Of a stretch of 64,000 nt of DNA, positions 1 to 11,235 are shown in pieces. The stretch is from Paraglaciecola arctica (GTDB lineage Bacteria > Pseudomonadota > Gammaproteobacteria > Enterobacterales > Alteromonadaceae). Every line of letters starts with the position of its first letter. Position 1 is the first letter of the stretch. The translations under genes and the position numbers were made by a program. Under the pieces are notes generated by a model that was not told where the DNA came from, did no database searches, and worked only from the letters and a program-made list of their open reading frames with translations. The stretch is taken from positions 1-64,000 of the forward strand of contig NZ_JAHKQO010000039.1 of the NCBI RefSeq assembly GCF_018861065.1, read 5' to 3'.

Positions 1-80
1 TCAACAATATTAATCTCTTGCAAAATGAGATGTTTAAACACGGCATTTTGTCGCATATATACATTCGTGATTTTTAACAT
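1..80 (-). CDS. Partial ABC transporter ATP-binding protein (N-terminus only)
   Basis: An open frame starts with ATG at 78-80 on the minus strand and leaves the window after 26 codons. The start has a good ribosome binding site (AGGAA, about 5 bases upstream). The visible peptide begins MLKITNVYMR and ends near LQEINIV. It resembles the first strand of LolD/MacB-type ABC ATPases, which typically begin 'MLKI.NV' and have 'L..INL.V..GE' about 25 residues on, just before the Walker A loop. The Walker A motif itself would lie outside the window, so the family call is by analogy only. The frame and start are seen; the function is inference. Confidence 0.45.
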   Translation of the reverse strand, partial: MLKITNVYMRQNAVFKHLILQEINIV

Positions 81-298
81 GTTTCCTATGTCTTTGTATA
101 GGTAAGTTTTCTTTTCGATTTCTATTAACACTTTTGTTGATATCCGACATTTTGCCAAGAACTTGCTGTTATGGGAGATAACAACTACAGCGGTATAAAT
201 ACACATATAAGATAAAGTACAATTTATGCCTAATTCACCCTCACCTTTTTTAACTATGTTCACCGAAGAAATTTATAAAAAGCGTTATGCCAAACGCA

Positions 299-330
299 CG
301 AACACTAACAGGACCGAACACTAACAAGAC
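299..330. repeat. 16-bp direct tandem repeat, two copies
   Basis: CGAACACTAACAGGAC at 299-314 is followed directly by CGAACACTAACAAGAC at 315-330, differing at one base. It lies in the non-coding stretch left of serS. Two copies only; probably a local slippage duplication. Confidence 0.8.
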
Positions 331-480
331 AGTCATGATAATTTACCCAATTACAAAAAACGCTCTTTCCCACTAACGCCAATATCCCAATTCTCCGCCA
401 TTGTTTCGCATTTAAAGTTTCAGCACAAAAAAGCAGGGATTCCGTGTGCGAAGCACATAAGTGAACGAAGTGAATCATAA

Positions 481-508
481 AAACAAAAAAGGTGAGCCAA
501 AGCTCACC
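481..508 (-). terminator. Rho-independent terminator of the serS operon
   Basis: GGTGAGC (491-497), a 4-base loop and GCTCACC (502-508) form a 7-bp perfect stem. Read on the minus strand the hairpin is followed by a T-rich run (the complement of the A-rich bases at 480-490). It lies about 30 bases past the serS stop codon. Confidence 0.85.
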
Positions 509-536
509 TTTCCTAATTCAAATAAAGTCTAACCCA

Positions 537-1832
<1,296 letters not shown>

Positions 1833-1836
1833 TTAT

Positions 1837-2217
1837 CTAACCTTTAACTAATTGTGTGCCTAACCATGCTGCAAACAAGCAGCACAATACATTTAATGTT
1901 ACGTTAAGTGCAGCTTTGAACCACAAGCCCTGTTGAAATAGCATTAACGTGTCTACTGAGAACGTGGAAAATGTGGTGAGTGCACCAAGAAAACCAATTC
2001 CAATTGTTGTTCGCCATAAAGCCGCTTCTAATTGACCATGTTCAAGTAATGAATACAAAAAACCCAGAAAAAATGAACCAACAATATTGACCAGAAGTGT
2101 ACCAAAAGGAAAGCCTTTACCAAACCATTGAAGCATGAGTTGCGAAAGAAAAAAGCGTAAACAGGCGCCTGTTGCTCCTCCAAGTGCGATAAAAATATAC
2201 ATTGTGGTAATTTGCAT
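1837..2217 (-). CDS. crcB: Fluoride ion exporter CrcB (Fluc channel)
   Basis: Small inner-membrane protein of the CrcB/Fluc family, which works as a dual-topology dimer to let fluoride out of the cell. The 126 residues contain four hydrophobic segments and the family signatures: [10 protein letters not shown] near the N-terminus, [18 protein letters not shown] in the second segment (the conserved Asn of the pore) and [13 protein letters not shown] in the third (the Phe box and TTFST sodium/pore region). It sits between rarA (1 base away) and serS (10 bases), so it is probably co-transcribed with them. No fluoride riboswitch is visible before it, since it starts directly after rarA; expression is probably constitutive. 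Identification is secure. Confidence 0.96.
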   Translation of the reverse strand: MQITTMYIFIALGGATGACLRFFLSQLMLQWFGKGFPFGTLLVNIVGSFFLGFLYSLLEHGQLEAALWRTTIGIGFLGALTTFSTFSVDTLMLFQQGLWFKAALNVTLNVLCCLFAAWLGTQLVKG

Positions 2218-2218
2218 A

Positions 2219-3574
2219 TTAATTATACCTTCGCTGGGTACTTCGAGCGTCTAATTGATTCAGAAATTTCAATTTTTCTTGCAGTTTTTTCTCTAGTCCT
2301 CGTGGAGTAGGTTGATAATATTGCGTATCTCGCAAGGATTCGGGAAAATAGTTTTCGCCCGCCGCATAGCCGTGCTCTTCATCATGGGCATATCGATACT
2401 CTTGTCCGTAACCCAAATCTTTCATCAGGCTAGTTGGGGCATTTCTTAGGTGTTCGGGTACAGCACACTCTGGGGTGTCTTTGGCGTGTTTTAACGCCGC
2501 TTTAAAGGCTGTGTATACCGCGTTACTTTTTGCAGTGCTAGCGCAATAAAGTGTTGCTTGCGCGATAGCTCTTTCCCCTTCTGCGGGGCCGACACGCTGA
2601 AAAATATCCCAAGCATTTAAACAAATTTGCATTGCCTTAGGGTCGGCATTGCCTATGTCCTCAGTGGCAATAGCCAATAATCGCCGCGCCACGTATAGAG
2701 GATCACATCCCGCGACTAACATTCTGGCATACCAATACAAGGCAGCATCAGGAGCTGAGCCACGGACTGATTTATGAAAGGCTGAAATTAGGTCGTAAAA
2801 TTGATCTCCATTTTTGTCGTACTGAGCAACCTTTTCGCCCACCGCCAATTTTACCATCTCTACGGTTAACGTTTTGTCTACTGAATCTGCGGGCAAAAAA
2901 TCAGAGCTGAGTTCCAAATAGTTTAACAAACGCCTTGCGTCACCTGCTGCCATATCTATCAACATGGATTGGGCATCGTCATCCAACACAATCTCAGACT
3001 GCCCGAGGCCTCGTTCTTTATCTGCTAAGGCTTGTGTGATTACCTCACTCAGATCAGTTTCACTTAAACTTTTTAATACGTAAACCCGCGCCCTTGATAA
3101 TAAAGCGTTGTTTAGTTCAAACGAGGGGTTTTCAGTGGTGGCACCTATAAAGGTGACGGTGCCGTCTTCAATGTAAGGCAAAAATGCGTCTTGCTGGCTT
3201 TTGTTAAAACGGTGCACTTCATCAACAAACAAAATGGTTCGTTTTTGGTGTTGGCTAGCATAATGTTTAGCGTTATCTATAGCGGCGCGAATGTCTTTAA
3301 CACCACTACTGACCGCTGATAAACGTTCAATATGCGCTTGGCAATGATTGGCTACCAATTCGGCTAAAGTTGTTTTACCTGTTCCTGGGGGCCCCCACAA
3401 AATCATAGAATGGCAGTGCCCCCGCAGCAGCGCCTCTCGCAAAGGTTTACCAGGGCCGATAATATGTTGCTGTCCAAAATACTGTTCAATGACTTTTGGG
3501 CGCATTCGCGCTGCTAACGGAGCAAATTGTGCAACGGGATCACTATTATCTGCAAAATCAAATTCAGCGGTCAT
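2219..3574 (-). CDS. rarA: Replication-associated recombination protein A (AAA+ ATPase)
   Basis: RarA (MgsA), a clamp-loader-like AAA+ ATPase acting at stalled replication forks with SSB and RecA. Of its 451 residues, Walker A is GPPGTGKTT at 61-69, Walker [12 protein letters not shown] at 114-124, and sensor 1 [10 protein letters not shown] follows. The C-terminal half carries the RarA tetramerisation region (for example [19 protein letters not shown] and the later [10 protein letters not shown] stretch). Length is normal for the family. It lies 2 bases after lolA and 1 base before crcB, inside the conserved lolA-rarA-serS arrangement. Identification is secure. Confidence 0.97.
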   Translation of the reverse strand: MTAEFDFADNSDPVAQFAPLAARMRPKVIEQYFGQQHIIGPGKPLREALLRGHCHSMILWGPPGTGKTTLAELVANHCQAHIERLSAVSSGVKDIRAAIDNAKHYASQHQKRTILFVDEVHRFNKSQQDAFLPYIEDGTVTFIGATTENPSFELNNALLSRARVYVLKSLSETDLSEVITQALADKERGLGQSEIVLDDDAQSMLIDMAAGDARRLLNYLELSSDFLPADSVDKTLTVEMVKLAVGEKVAQYDKNGDQFYDLISAFHKSVRGSAPDAALYWYARMLVAGCDPLYVARRLLAIATEDIGNADPKAMQICLNAWDIFQRVGPAEGERAIAQATLYCASTAKSNAVYTAFKAALKHAKDTPECAVPEHLRNAPTSLMKDLGYGQEYRYAHDEEHGYAAGENYFPESLRDTQYYQPTPRGLEKKLQEKLKFLNQLDARSTQRRYN

Positions 3575-3576
3575 AA

Positions 3577-4206
3577 TTATCGCTGGTCATCCAGCTCATA
3601 TCCTTGTGGCATGACAAACACAAAGGTCTCTGGGGGTAATGTTTTGTTTTGTTTTATTTCACTAAAAGTGAGTAAACTTTTTTGTTGTTGTCCATCTTTA
3701 CTTTCAAGCTCTACTAACAAATCACCATCAAATACCAAACGTAATGATTCGATACCGCCATTGGGCTGTCTGGGAGTAATAACAAATTGACCTTCGCTCT
3801 GAGTAACCTCAAAGTCTAGCCACTTGCTGCTGTCAGGATTAGTTAATAAAATCAGCGGATTATCATCAAGTGCGGCATTGGCACCGTAAACTACTACCTG
3901 CTCTAAAAACGGGTCCACATTCCAGATATTTTCACCATCGGCCAGCAACACACTTTCATTGGGTTCAAACAATTCCCAATACAAATTACTGGGTTGCTGC
4001 AAGACTATGCGGCCAGTAGCCTGCTGCAATAGCGTATTTTCAATGTCGACTACCCTTTGCTCAAAATTAGCTTGGTAGGTTACCAGCGAAGCGAGCTTGA
4101 GTTTAAGTTGCTGTTTTGCAGTTGTATCATTTGCGATAGCAAGATTACTGATAAACACCACCGCCAAAAATAAAAACAGTGTTGAAAACTGAGTTAGCTT
4201 GTTCAT
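3577..4206 (-). CDS. lolA: Outer membrane lipoprotein carrier protein LolA
   Basis: Periplasmic chaperone that takes lipoproteins from the LolCDE complex and hands them to LolB in the outer membrane. The 209-residue precursor has a Sec signal peptide (hydrophobic core [10 protein letters not shown], cleavage likely after residue 25, AIA/ND). The mature part shows the LolA pattern: [11 protein letters not shown] near the N-terminus, a half-barrel rich in alternating hydrophobics, and [21 protein letters not shown] in the middle. It lies 21 bases after ftsK and 2 bases before rarA, as in E. coli. Identification is secure from sequence pattern and synteny together. Confidence 0.96.
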   Translation of the reverse strand: MNKLTQFSTLFLFLAVVFISNLAIANDTTAKQQLKLKLASLVTYQANFEQRVVDIENTLLQQATGRIVLQQPSNLYWELFEPNESVLLADGENIWNVDPFLEQVVVYGANAALDDNPLILLTNPDSSKWLDFEVTQSEGQFVITPRQPNGGIESLRLVFDGDLLVELESKDGQQQKSLLTFSEIKQNKTLPPETFVFVMPQGYELDDQR

Positions 4207-4227
4207 TCAATATTACTTCTTGTAGGG

Positions 4228-6627
4228 TTAGTCTCTAGGGGGAGCAGCGGCTAACACTTCACGGTTGCCGTTATGCCCAGGTGAAGTTACGACGCCGCTT
4301 TGTTCCATTTGTTCCACTAGCCTTGCCGCGCGATTGTAACCAATTCTGAATTTACGCTGCACACCTGAAACCGATGCGCGTCTGCTTTCAGTTACAAAAG
4401 CGACAGCTTCATCATAAAACACATCAAATTCTTGGTCTGAATCTTCAGGTTGCTCGCCAGGCAACAGAATTTCAGCACTCGAATCACCACTTAAAATTTC
4501 GTCTATGTATTGAGGCGCACCACGCTTTTTCCAATCTGCCACTACGGCATGCACTTCGTGATCATCCACAAATGCCCCATGAATACGAGTAGGCACACCT
4601 GTACCTGGCGGCAGATACAACATATCACCGGCACCAAGTAATGCTTCAGCACCTTGTTGGTCAAGAATAGTGCGTGAATCAATTTTAGAGGAAACCTGAA
4701 ACGCAATACGTGTTGGAATATTGGCTTTAATTAAGCCAGTAATAACGTCAACTGAAGGGCGTTGAGTCGCCAGTACTAAGTGAATGCCTGCGGCTCGTGC
4801 TTTTTGTGCAATACGCGCAATCAGCTCTTCAACTTTTTTACCCACTATCATCATCATGTCGGCAAATTCGTCAACCACCACCACAATAGCAGGCAGCTTT
4901 TCTAAGAACGGCGCTTCTGTTTCCATACTTTCTTCAGACTTCCACAGTGGGTCGCGAATCGGCTCTCCTGCCTCAATTGCATTGAGTACCTTAGTGTTAA
5001 AACCCTTTAAATTTCTTACGCCCAAGGCTGACATCAATTTATAGCGACGTTCCATTTCTCCTACACACCAACGTAGCGCGTTGGCTGCTTCTTTCATGTC
5101 GGTGACTACTTCAGCCAATAGATGAGGGATCCCTTCGTATACCGACAACTCCAGCATTTTAGGATCGATCATTATCATACGCACATCTTCAGGCGTAGAT
5201 TTGTACAATAAACTTAGGATCATCACGTTAACACCAACAGACTTACCCGAGCCAGTCGTACCTGCAACTAATAAATGCGGCATTTTAGCCAAATCTACTA
5301 CAACGGGCTTACCTGAGATATCTGCCCCTAATACCATAGTTAAAGGTGAATCCGAGGACTGGAATACATCGGTGCTAATCACCTCACTTAAACGAACCAT
5401 ATCGCGTTTTTTATTAGGCAGCTCTAAGCCTATTACTGACTTACCTGGAATAACTTCTACTACGCGAACTGATATTGCAGACATAGAGCGCGCTAAATCT
5501 TTAGACAAAGTTGTAATTTTGCTTACTTTCACTCCAGGCGCTAAGTCCATTTCAAATCGGGTGATAACAGGACCTGGATACACTCCTACCACTCTGGCTT
5601 CGATATTAAAATCAGCAAGTTTGGCTTCGAGTAAACGAGACACAATTTCCAACTCTTCTGGGGTAATTGGATTCTTAACTTTATCGGGACGTTCTAATAA
5701 ATCAAAGGATGGCATTGGCCCTTGTTCTGGATCATTTGTCGACTGCGCCACGGGTGCGACAGGGCTTTCGCTAATGACTGGCTCAACCTTAGTGGATTTT
5801 CTAGCAAGGTTAATCTTTTGTTTTAATTCGGAAATTGAAACCGGACTTTTCTTAACCTCGGGGGGCTCGTCCAAAATACTCTGCGGTACAACCGGCTCGA
5901 GTGAATGATCCTGCTCGTCTGCTTGCTCGACATTATTACTGTTAGGATCGCTCCCCCAAAAGTTACCATCAGTTGCGGCTAAAGTTGCTGGCTCATGCTC
6001 CGCCTTCTTAAAGGACAACATCGGTATAGATGACCCTTTAATTTTAGCCGGTGCATGATAAATATAGCGACTGATACCTATGGCTATCTCACCAATTTTG
6101 TCGACTATCGCTACCCAAGAAATACCGCTCAATAAGGTAAAACCCGTGCAGAAAAAACACAATAATAAAAGCGTTGTACCTACCATACTAAAATAGGGTA
6201 TCAGCGAAGAACTCAAGACGTCGCCAACCATACCACCCGATGTGTAGTTATAAATATCTTCTACATTTAAACTTAATAAACCAGTGGCACCTAATACCAA
6301 TAAGATCACACCTATAAGCCTTAAACCAATAGTGAGATAATCAATTTCGAGTAGAGTTTTGGTTTGTTGAAATAAAAACCAGCCCAAAAAGGCGCAACAA
6401 AATGGCAAAGTATATGCAAAAGATCCTAAGGTAAAAAACAGAATGTCAGCAAACCAAGCACCGATAGGCCCTACCCAGTTATGTACATCACTTTGTAATC
6501 CTGCCTGACTCCAACCAGGATCTGCGGGGTGAAAAGATGCCATGGCTAACAATAAAAAAAACGCGAAGACACAACTAATAATCATGCCTACTTCCATAAT
6601 TCTTTGAATGCCTGTGAGTCGCGCCAT
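4228..6627 (-). CDS. ftsK: DNA translocase FtsK
   Basis: Septum-located DNA pump that moves the chromosome termini apart and activates XerCD at dif. The 799 residues are much shorter than E. coli FtsK (about 1330) because the linker is short. Four or five membrane segments lie within residues 15-175, then a low-complexity linker from about 190 to 305. The motor follows, with Walker [10 protein letters not shown] at 455-463 and Walker [12 protein letters not shown]. The gamma winged-helix domain occupies roughly the last 65 residues ([23 protein letters not shown]), which reads the KOPS polarity sequences. A compact FtsK like this is common outside the enterics. It is transcribed towards lolA; lrp lies 123 bases upstream on the same strand. 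Confidence 0.98.
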   Translation of the reverse strand: MARLTGIQRIMEVGMIISCVFAFFLLLAMASFHPADPGWSQAGLQSDVHNWVGPIGAWFADILFFTLGSFAYTLPFCCAFLGWFLFQQTKTLLEIDYLTIGLRLIGVILLVLGATGLLSLNVEDIYNYTSGGMVGDVLSSSLIPYFSMVGTTLLLLCFFCTGFTLLSGISWVAIVDKIGEIAIGISRYIYHAPAKIKGSSIPMLSFKKAEHEPATLAATDGNFWGSDPNSNNVEQADEQDHSLEPVVPQSILDEPPEVKKSPVSISELKQKINLARKSTKVEPVISESPVAPVAQSTNDPEQGPMPSFDLLERPDKVKNPITPEELEIVSRLLEAKLADFNIEARVVGVYPGPVITRFEMDLAPGVKVSKITTLSKDLARSMSAISVRVVEVIPGKSVIGLELPNKKRDMVRLSEVISTDVFQSSDSPLTMVLGADISGKPVVVDLAKMPHLLVAGTTGSGKSVGVNVMILSLLYKSTPEDVRMIMIDPKMLELSVYEGIPHLLAEVVTDMKEAANALRWCVGEMERRYKLMSALGVRNLKGFNTKVLNAIEAGEPIRDPLWKSEESMETEAPFLEKLPAIVVVVDEFADMMMIVGKKVEELIARIAQKARAAGIHLVLATQRPSVDVITGLIKANIPTRIAFQVSSKIDSRTILDQQGAEALLGAGDMLYLPPGTGVPTRIHGAFVDDHEVHAVVADWKKRGAPQYIDEILSGDSSAEILLPGEQPEDSDQEFDVFYDEAVAFVTESRRASVSGVQRKFRIGYNRAARLVEQMEQSGVVTSPGHNGNREVLAAAPPRD

Positions 6628-6750
6628 ATAAATCGTTATCTTTTCTTAACTGTTTATTCAAGTAAGAGCATAAGATACCAGTGCAATCCTAAAAATCCTA
6701 GTTTGCTGGCTCCTACCGCTCGCAATTTAATCAATACCAAGCAATGAGTG

Positions 6751-7236
6751 TTATTTGAGACTAATTTTAACTTGAGTCGACTCTTTTATCTCCTCCATCA
6801 CGACATAAGTGCGCGACTCACTGACTCCAGGCAATCGCAATAAAGTATCTCCCAACAACTTTCGATAACTCGACATGTCTGCAACACGCGCTTTGAGTAA
6901 AAAATCAAAGTTACCAGATACAAGATGACATTCCTGAATATCTTCATGCTTACGGACCGCAGCAGAAAATTCTTCGAATATATCAACTGAGGTTTTTGTT
7001 AAAGTAATTTCTACGAAAACTAACATAGCAGCGCCCAACAAAGACGGGTTTACTCGTGCATGATAACCGGTAATATAACCTTGGCTCTCCAATCTCTTAA
7101 CTCTTTCAAGGCAAGGGCTCGCGCTCAAACCTATTTTATTTGCTAAGTCAGAGTTGGTTATTTTTCCATTTTTTTGCAACTCGATAAGAATGTTTCTATC
7201 GATTCTATCAAGATGTTTGGGGGTTTTGATTAGCAT
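6751..7236 (-). CDS. lrp: Leucine-responsive regulatory protein (Lrp/AsnC family)
   Basis: DNA-binding regulator of the Lrp/AsnC family. The N-terminal helix-turn-helix (DRIDRNILIELQKNGK...LANKIGLSASPCLERVKRLE) is followed by the RAM ligand domain with IQECHLVSGNFDFLLKARVADM and the ending LPGVSESRTYVVMEEIKES, very close to E. coli Lrp. A longer frame begins at 7260, but I prefer the ATG at 7236, which makes 161 residues. The consensus -10 box at 7270-7275 would leave almost no leader for the upstream ATG. The gene lies upstream of ftsK as in E. coli and diverges from ald. Lrp-type proteins commonly regulate a divergent alanine dehydrogenase gene, so control of ald in response to alanine is a reasonable inference. 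Confidence 0.93.
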   Translation of the reverse strand: MLIKTPKHLDRIDRNILIELQKNGKITNSDLANKIGLSASPCLERVKRLESQGYITGYHARVNPSLLGAAMLVFVEITLTKTSVDIFEEFSAAVRKHEDIQECHLVSGNFDFLLKARVADMSSYRKLLGDTLLRLPGVSESRTYVVMEEIKESTQVKISLK

Positions 7237-7269
7237 ATAATCTATCGCATATTGGTGCATTAACGAAAT

Positions 7270-7298
7270 ATTATACTTTTGAAAGCCTGAATACCCAA
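7270..7298 (-). promoter_or_regulatory. Probable lrp promoter
   Basis: On the minus strand TTGGGT (7293-7298) is followed after 17 bases by a perfect TATAAT (7270-7275). Transcription would start near 7263, which favours the internal lrp ATG at 7236 over the one at 7260. Confidence 0.6.
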
Positions 7299-7364
7299 CA
7301 ACTTACTTCAATTATTCACATATACTTTTTTCTTTTCGAACTATCCCAACAATTGGAGTGAGTC

Positions 7365-8495
7365 ATGTTAATCGGTGTACCAAAAGAAATTAAGAATCAT
7401 GAATATAGAGTGGGACTGACTCCAGCCGCGGTTAAAGAGTTTGTACATCATTCACATCAAGTCTGGGTTGAAACTCAGGCTGGTCATTCGATTGGATTTA
7501 CCGACGAACAATATATTGCCGCAGGTGCTGAAATCATTTCTAGCCCAGAAGAGATCTTCGCTAAGGCTGAAATGATTGTAAAAGTAAAAGAGCCACAACC
7601 ACAAGAATGTAAAATGTTACGCCCAGGGCAGACACTGTACACCTATCTACACCTTGCCCCAGATCCAGTTCAAACCCAATTATTAGTAGAATCTGGCGCA
7701 ACCTGTATAGCCTACGAAACAGTCACCGACAATCGAAACACCCTACCTTTACTGGCACCAATGAGTGAAGTTGCCGGTAGAATGGCGGTGCAAGCAGGCG
7801 CCCATTATTTAGAAAAGGCTCATGGTGGCAGCGGCACCTTGTTGGGCGGTGTACCTGGCGTTGCTCCAGGAAAAGTTTTAGTCATTGGTGGCGGAGTTGT
7901 AGGTCTAAACGCCGCAAAAATGGCAATGGGATTAGGTGCAGACGTAACAATTCTTGACCGTTCGTTAAATCGTTTACGTGAACTAGATGATATTTTTGAA
8001 GGACGTTTAGCAACAGTATTCTCAACGGCCGAAGCCATAGAAGACTATTCTTCTAAAGCAGATTTAGTAGTAGGCGCGGTTTTAGTGCCAGGAGCGGCAG
8101 CACCGAAACTCTTAAACAAAGAGCATATTAAAAATATGAAACCTGGTTCGGTAATAGTTGATGTAGCCATTGACCAAGGTGGTTGTTTTGAAACATCTAA
8201 AGCCACCACCCACCAAGATCCTGTGTACATTATTGATGATGTGGTGCATTACTGTGTCGCTAACATGCCAGGTGGTGTAGCACGTACCTCAACTATGGCT
8301 TTGAACAATGCCACCCTACCCTTTGGTTTAGCATTGGCAAATAAAGGTCCTAAACAAGCGATGTTAGATGATGCTCACCTATTAAATGGTTTGAATGTGC
8401 ATCAAGGTAAAGTGACCTATAAAGCAGTAGTTGATGCGTTAACCGACCTCGACCTTGAATATATGGATGCAGCGACTGCCCTTAAAACCTTATAA
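7365..8495 (+). CDS. ald: Alanine dehydrogenase
   Basis: NAD-dependent oxidative deamination of L-alanine to pyruvate and ammonium, cytoplasmic. The 376 residues begin [21 protein letters not shown], the family signature including the substrate-binding Arg. The NAD-binding fold is seen as [29 protein letters not shown], and the C-terminal part has the conserved [20 protein letters not shown]. The start has a ribosome binding site (GGAG at 7355-7358). It diverges from lrp, and its last 6 bases overlap the end of the convergent pyrF. It allows growth on alanine and may work with the alanine racemase further along this window. Identification is secure. Confidence 0.97.
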   Translation: MLIGVPKEIKNHEYRVGLTPAAVKEFVHHSHQVWVETQAGHSIGFTDEQYIAAGAEIISSPEEIFAKAEMIVKVKEPQPQECKMLRPGQTLYTYLHLAPDPVQTQLLVESGATCIAYETVTDNRNTLPLLAPMSEVAGRMAVQAGAHYLEKAHGGSGTLLGGVPGVAPGKVLVIGGGVVGLNAAKMAMGLGADVTILDRSLNRLRELDDIFEGRLATVFSTAEAIEDYSSKADLVVGAVLVPGAAAPKLLNKEHIKNMKPGSVIVDVAIDQGGCFETSKATTHQDPVYIIDDVVHYCVANMPGGVARTSTMALNNATLPFGLALANKGPKQAMLDDAHLLNGLNVHQGKVTYKAVVDALTDLDLEYMDAATALKTL

Positions 8496-9209
8496 AAGCG
8501 AGCTATTGATTTCAACAAGGGTTTGTAGAGGGTCGGCCGATTGTGTAATTGGTCGGCCAATTACTAAGTAATCTGAGCCCGCTTGTATTGCTTGTTTTGG
8601 CGTCATCACGCGCATTTGATCACCTAATGCCGCCCCTTGTGGACGTATACCAGGTGTAACTAGGGTAAAGTCTTTGGCAATATTTGACTTTAACATTACT
8701 GCTTCTTGCGCCGAGCATACTACCCCATCTAATCCACATGCATGGGTTAATTTTGCTAGTTTTAATACATGCTCTTGAGGCGTTGAATTGACGCCAATTG
8801 CACTAAGTTGGGCTTGATCCATACTGGTCAACACTGTTACTGCAATTAATAAAGGCTGTTTCTCTCCAAACCTTTGCAACCCTTCTTTAGCTAACTCCAT
8901 CATTTTAGGGCCACCTGAAGCATGTACGTTTACCATCCACACGCCTAAATCAGCCGCCGCTTGGCACGCTTTTGAAACCGTATTGGGAATATCATGAAAT
9001 TTAAGGTCGAGGAATACATCAAAATCTTTCGCGGTTAAGTATTCTACAAAGCTTGGCCCGAAATGGGTAAACATCTCTTTGCCTATTTTTAAACGACATT
9101 GCTGGGGTTCAATTCTATCAATAAAATTTTTGGCTTTTTTTAATTCATCAAAATCTAGCGCCACCACAATTTTTGGATCTGTTTTAATACCGGTCACACT
9201 ACTCCCCAT
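8490..9209 (-). CDS. pyrF: Orotidine 5'-phosphate decarboxylase
   Basis: Last step of UMP synthesis: decarboxylation of OMP, in the cytoplasm. The 239 residues form the expected TIM barrel with the catalytic D-x-K-x-x-D array in [13 protein letters not shown], the N-terminal IVVALDF strand and the C-terminal phosphate loop LVTPGIRP...DYLVIGRPI. Length is normal. The start overlaps the end of lapB by 11 bases, so translation is probably coupled in a lapA-lapB-pyrF operon, the same order as in E. coli. The 3' end overlaps the convergent ald by 6 bases. Confidence 0.98.
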   Translation of the reverse strand: MGSSVTGIKTDPKIVVALDFDELKKAKNFIDRIEPQQCRLKIGKEMFTHFGPSFVEYLTAKDFDVFLDLKFHDIPNTVSKACQAAADLGVWMVNVHASGGPKMMELAKEGLQRFGEKQPLLIAVTVLTSMDQAQLSAIGVNSTPQEHVLKLAKLTHACGLDGVVCSAQEAVMLKSNIAKDFTLVTPGIRPQGAALGDQMRVMTPKQAIQAGSDYLVIGRPITQSADPLQTLVEINSSLL

Positions 9210-10383
9210 CTAAGCCTTTTATTGGTTTAACCACACCCCATTTTTTACAGGAAGGACATAACCAATGGATCTTGCTTCCTGCAAAACCACAGCTATGACA
9301 TTTATATTTGGGGCGCTGTTTTATTTGTTCTTCTACTAGCTCTTTGAGTAATACCAAACTATTGGTAGATTGCTCATGATCTTGTAAGTTATGCTCTTGC
9401 AAATCAATATACAAGCCCATTAAGGTCTTAAAACCTTTCATTGTAGGGTGTTTTTTAAGTTGCTCTAGCAGTACTTGTGCAGCGTTAGCCGTTTCACCGT
9501 CTTTTGCCATCAGTTTAACTTTAGCCAGATATGCTGTCGCGCACTGCTGCCAATATTCATCTAATACTTTATTCAGCTTCACATCGTTATTTAAATGCTC
9601 AGCACATTCTTCTATTAGTGGCACAGCCTCACTTAACCAACTCACGTCACGACTAGGAATTTCACTCAAATAATCAATAGCGTCATCGTATTGATCCTGC
9701 TCCATGGCAATCTCACCTAGCATTAGCCACGGTCGAACTGATTTTTCATCAGCAAGGGCCGCTTTTTTGAGATTCTCTTGCGCTTCGGTCAATTGGTTGT
9801 CTTTAATCTCAATACTGGCCTGTTCACAGTAAAAATGTGCGACACGGGTACATAATTCATCGCTGTCACCACCTGCGCCAATCATTTGTTCAGCTAACTC
9901 AATCGCCCTTTTCCACTCCTTAGTGGTTTGATATATATTGAATAGTTGTTCTTGTGCATTCAAAAAATGTTTTTGACTATTTAAAAGTTGTAAAAAGGCG
10001 TTTTCAGCACGCTCTAAAAATCCTGCCAGAATATAGTCTCGGCCCAATTCATATAAGGCGGATTCTCGTTGTAGGGCTGATATTTGTTCTTTGCTAACCA
10101 AGTTTTGATGGACTCTTATAGCACGATCTAACTCTCCTCTGTGCCTAAAAAACTTGCCCATCGCAATGTGAGTTTCGACCGTATCACTGTCTAAATCAAT
10201 CATTTTGATTAGTGTATCAACCGCTTTATCGGGTTCATCAGACAGCAAAAAGTTTAGGCCTCTATAATAATGTTTGGCCAGAATACTAGAATGTCGTTGT
10301 TGTGCTTGACGGGCACTATTGCGCCCCATCACCCAGCCATAACCGGCGGCAACTGGTAATAATAGAAAGAGAAGCTCTAACAT
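9199..10383 (-). CDS. lapB: LPS assembly protein LapB (YciM)
   Basis: Inner-membrane anchored, cytoplasm-facing protein that couples LPS synthesis to LpxC degradation by FtsH. The 394 residues begin with one membrane helix ([19 protein letters not shown]), followed by an array of TPR helices over most of the length (for example [28 protein letters not shown]), and end with a rubredoxin-like zinc knuckle, CHSCGF then CPSC. The stop of lapA and the start of lapB share one base (TAATG), and lapB overlaps pyrF by 11 bases, so all three genes look co-translated. Domain order and length match E. coli LapB. Confidence 0.96.
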   Translation of the reverse strand: MLELLFLLLPVAAGYGWVMGRNSARQAQQRHSSILAKHYYRGLNFLLSDEPDKAVDTLIKMIDLDSDTVETHIAMGKFFRHRGELDRAIRVHQNLVSKEQISALQRESALYELGRDYILAGFLERAENAFLQLLNSQKHFLNAQEQLFNIYQTTKEWKRAIELAEQMIGAGGDSDELCTRVAHFYCEQASIEIKDNQLTEAQENLKKAALADEKSVRPWLMLGEIAMEQDQYDDAIDYLSEIPSRDVSWLSEAVPLIEECAEHLNNDVKLNKVLDEYWQQCATAYLAKVKLMAKDGETANAAQVLLEQLKKHPTMKGFKTLMGLYIDLQEHNLQDHEQSTNSLVLLKELVEEQIKQRPKYKCHSCGFAGSKIHWLCPSCKKWGVVKPIKGLDGE

Positions 10384-10655
10384 TATGTAACGTTAGCAGG
10401 CATTGAAAGCTTTTTGTTTTTGCGTTCTAGGCTGCCGATACGCCATTTTAATCGCAAGATATAGCCCAAGATCAATAAAACGGAGAATATAACACCTAAC
10501 AAAAACGTCACAGCTAGTAGCAACGACATACGCATTTCAGTCTCGGCTAAAATGTAGTTAATCGATACTAAGTGACTATTCTGAGAACCTATAAAGCCAG
10601 CAACTACAAGCGTTAACAAAATAAAAAGTAATAACAATAAACCTTTAATTTTCAT
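10383..10655 (-). CDS. lapA: Lipopolysaccharide assembly protein LapA (YciS, DUF1049)
   Basis: Small inner-membrane partner of LapB. The 90 residues have two hydrophobic segments (LLLLLFILLTLVVAGFIG and SLLLAVTFLLGVIFSVLLILGYI) followed by a basic cytoplasmic tail with short coiled-coil character (LKWRIGSLERKNKKL). The NYILAETEMRMSLLLAV stretch between the segments is typical of DUF1049. It overlaps lapB by one base. Upstream are 172 bases with the ihfB terminator, so lapAB-pyrF probably has its own promoter here. Confidence 0.92.
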   Translation of the reverse strand: MKIKGLLLLLFILLTLVVAGFIGSQNSHLVSINYILAETEMRMSLLLAVTFLLGVIFSVLLILGYILRLKWRIGSLERKNKKLSMPANVT

Positions 10656-10776
10656 TTAACCCCCTTGGGTTTGACTAATCTAAGATAACTATGATTGCTC
10701 GCTTGGTTTCGATTACTGCTTTGATTGCTCAATGTGGTCTACAAAATGAAGTGAAATAACCTTAGGTTAACTCTAA

Positions 10777-10810
10777 CAAAAACGGCACCCTAATTGGAGT
10801 GCCGTTTTTA
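10777..10810 (-). terminator. Terminator after ihfB
   Basis: ACGGCAC and GTGCCGT form a strong stem with a short loop, flanked by A and T runs on both sides, so it could act in both directions. On the minus strand the hairpin is followed by TTTTTG. It lies about 20 bases past the ihfB stop. Confidence 0.85.
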
Positions 10811-10827
10811 AAAATTTTACTAAAAGA

Positions 10828-11118
10828 TCAACTAACTAGCGTTTCATTGACTCTTTCTCGTAATTCCTTACCAGGTTTAAAATGTGGAACGTACTTGCCG
10901 TCAAGTTTCACAGTTTCACCGGTTTTAGGATTACGACCGACACGTGGCGCGCGATAATGTAAAGAAAAACTACCAAAACCTCGAATCTCAATACGCTCAC
11001 CTTTTTGTAAGGTTTGCGCCATCTGTTCTAGCATTTCTTTTATCGAAGACTCCACATCCTTTGAAGGAACCTGACGCATTTTATCGGCCAGTCTTTCTAT
11101 AAGTTCTGACTTGGTCAT
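10828..11118 (-). CDS. ihfB: Integration host factor subunit beta
   Basis: DNA-bending nucleoid protein that pairs with IHF-alpha. The 96 residues show the HU/IHF pattern: [13 protein letters not shown] helix, [29 protein letters not shown] including the beta-arm with the intercalating proline in GRNPKTG, and the C-terminal [15 protein letters not shown]. The beta-type sequence and position downstream of rpsA (117 bases) agree with E. coli rpsA-ihfB. It ends at its own terminator. Confidence 0.97.
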   Translation of the reverse strand: MTKSELIERLADKMRQVPSKDVESSIKEMLEQMAQTLQKGERIEIRGFGSFSLHYRAPRVGRNPKTGETVKLDGKYVPHFKPGKELRERVNETLVS

Positions 11119-11235
11119 TGGGTAAACTCTCCGTCAATCAAAAAAGCTGTTAGTACCGATAATAAGCGCGTTAAATAATTTGTCAAAACTATTCCTGTTT
11201 CAAAAATTAAATAGCGCGCTAATGTGTGGTGTCAA

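Larger units (their letters stand above)
81..536. other. Intergenic region, upstream of the ABC gene and downstream of serS
   Basis: About 455 bases without a credible gene. It holds the leader of the left-edge ABC gene, a 16-bp tandem duplication (unit CGAACACTAACARGAC at 299-314 and 315-330, one mismatch), and the serS terminator at its right end. I see no tRNA, riboswitch or small ORF with a good ribosome binding site. Confidence 0.6.

Noticed and set aside
5201-5908. 235-codon open frame on the plus strand inside ftsK
   Set aside because: It is antisense to a secure FtsK coding region, has no ribosome binding site, and its product is a low-complexity Ser/Thr/Ile/Leu-rich shadow.
6628-6750. 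SOS (LexA) box before ftsK
   Set aside because: I looked for CTGT-N8-ACAG and found no acceptable match.
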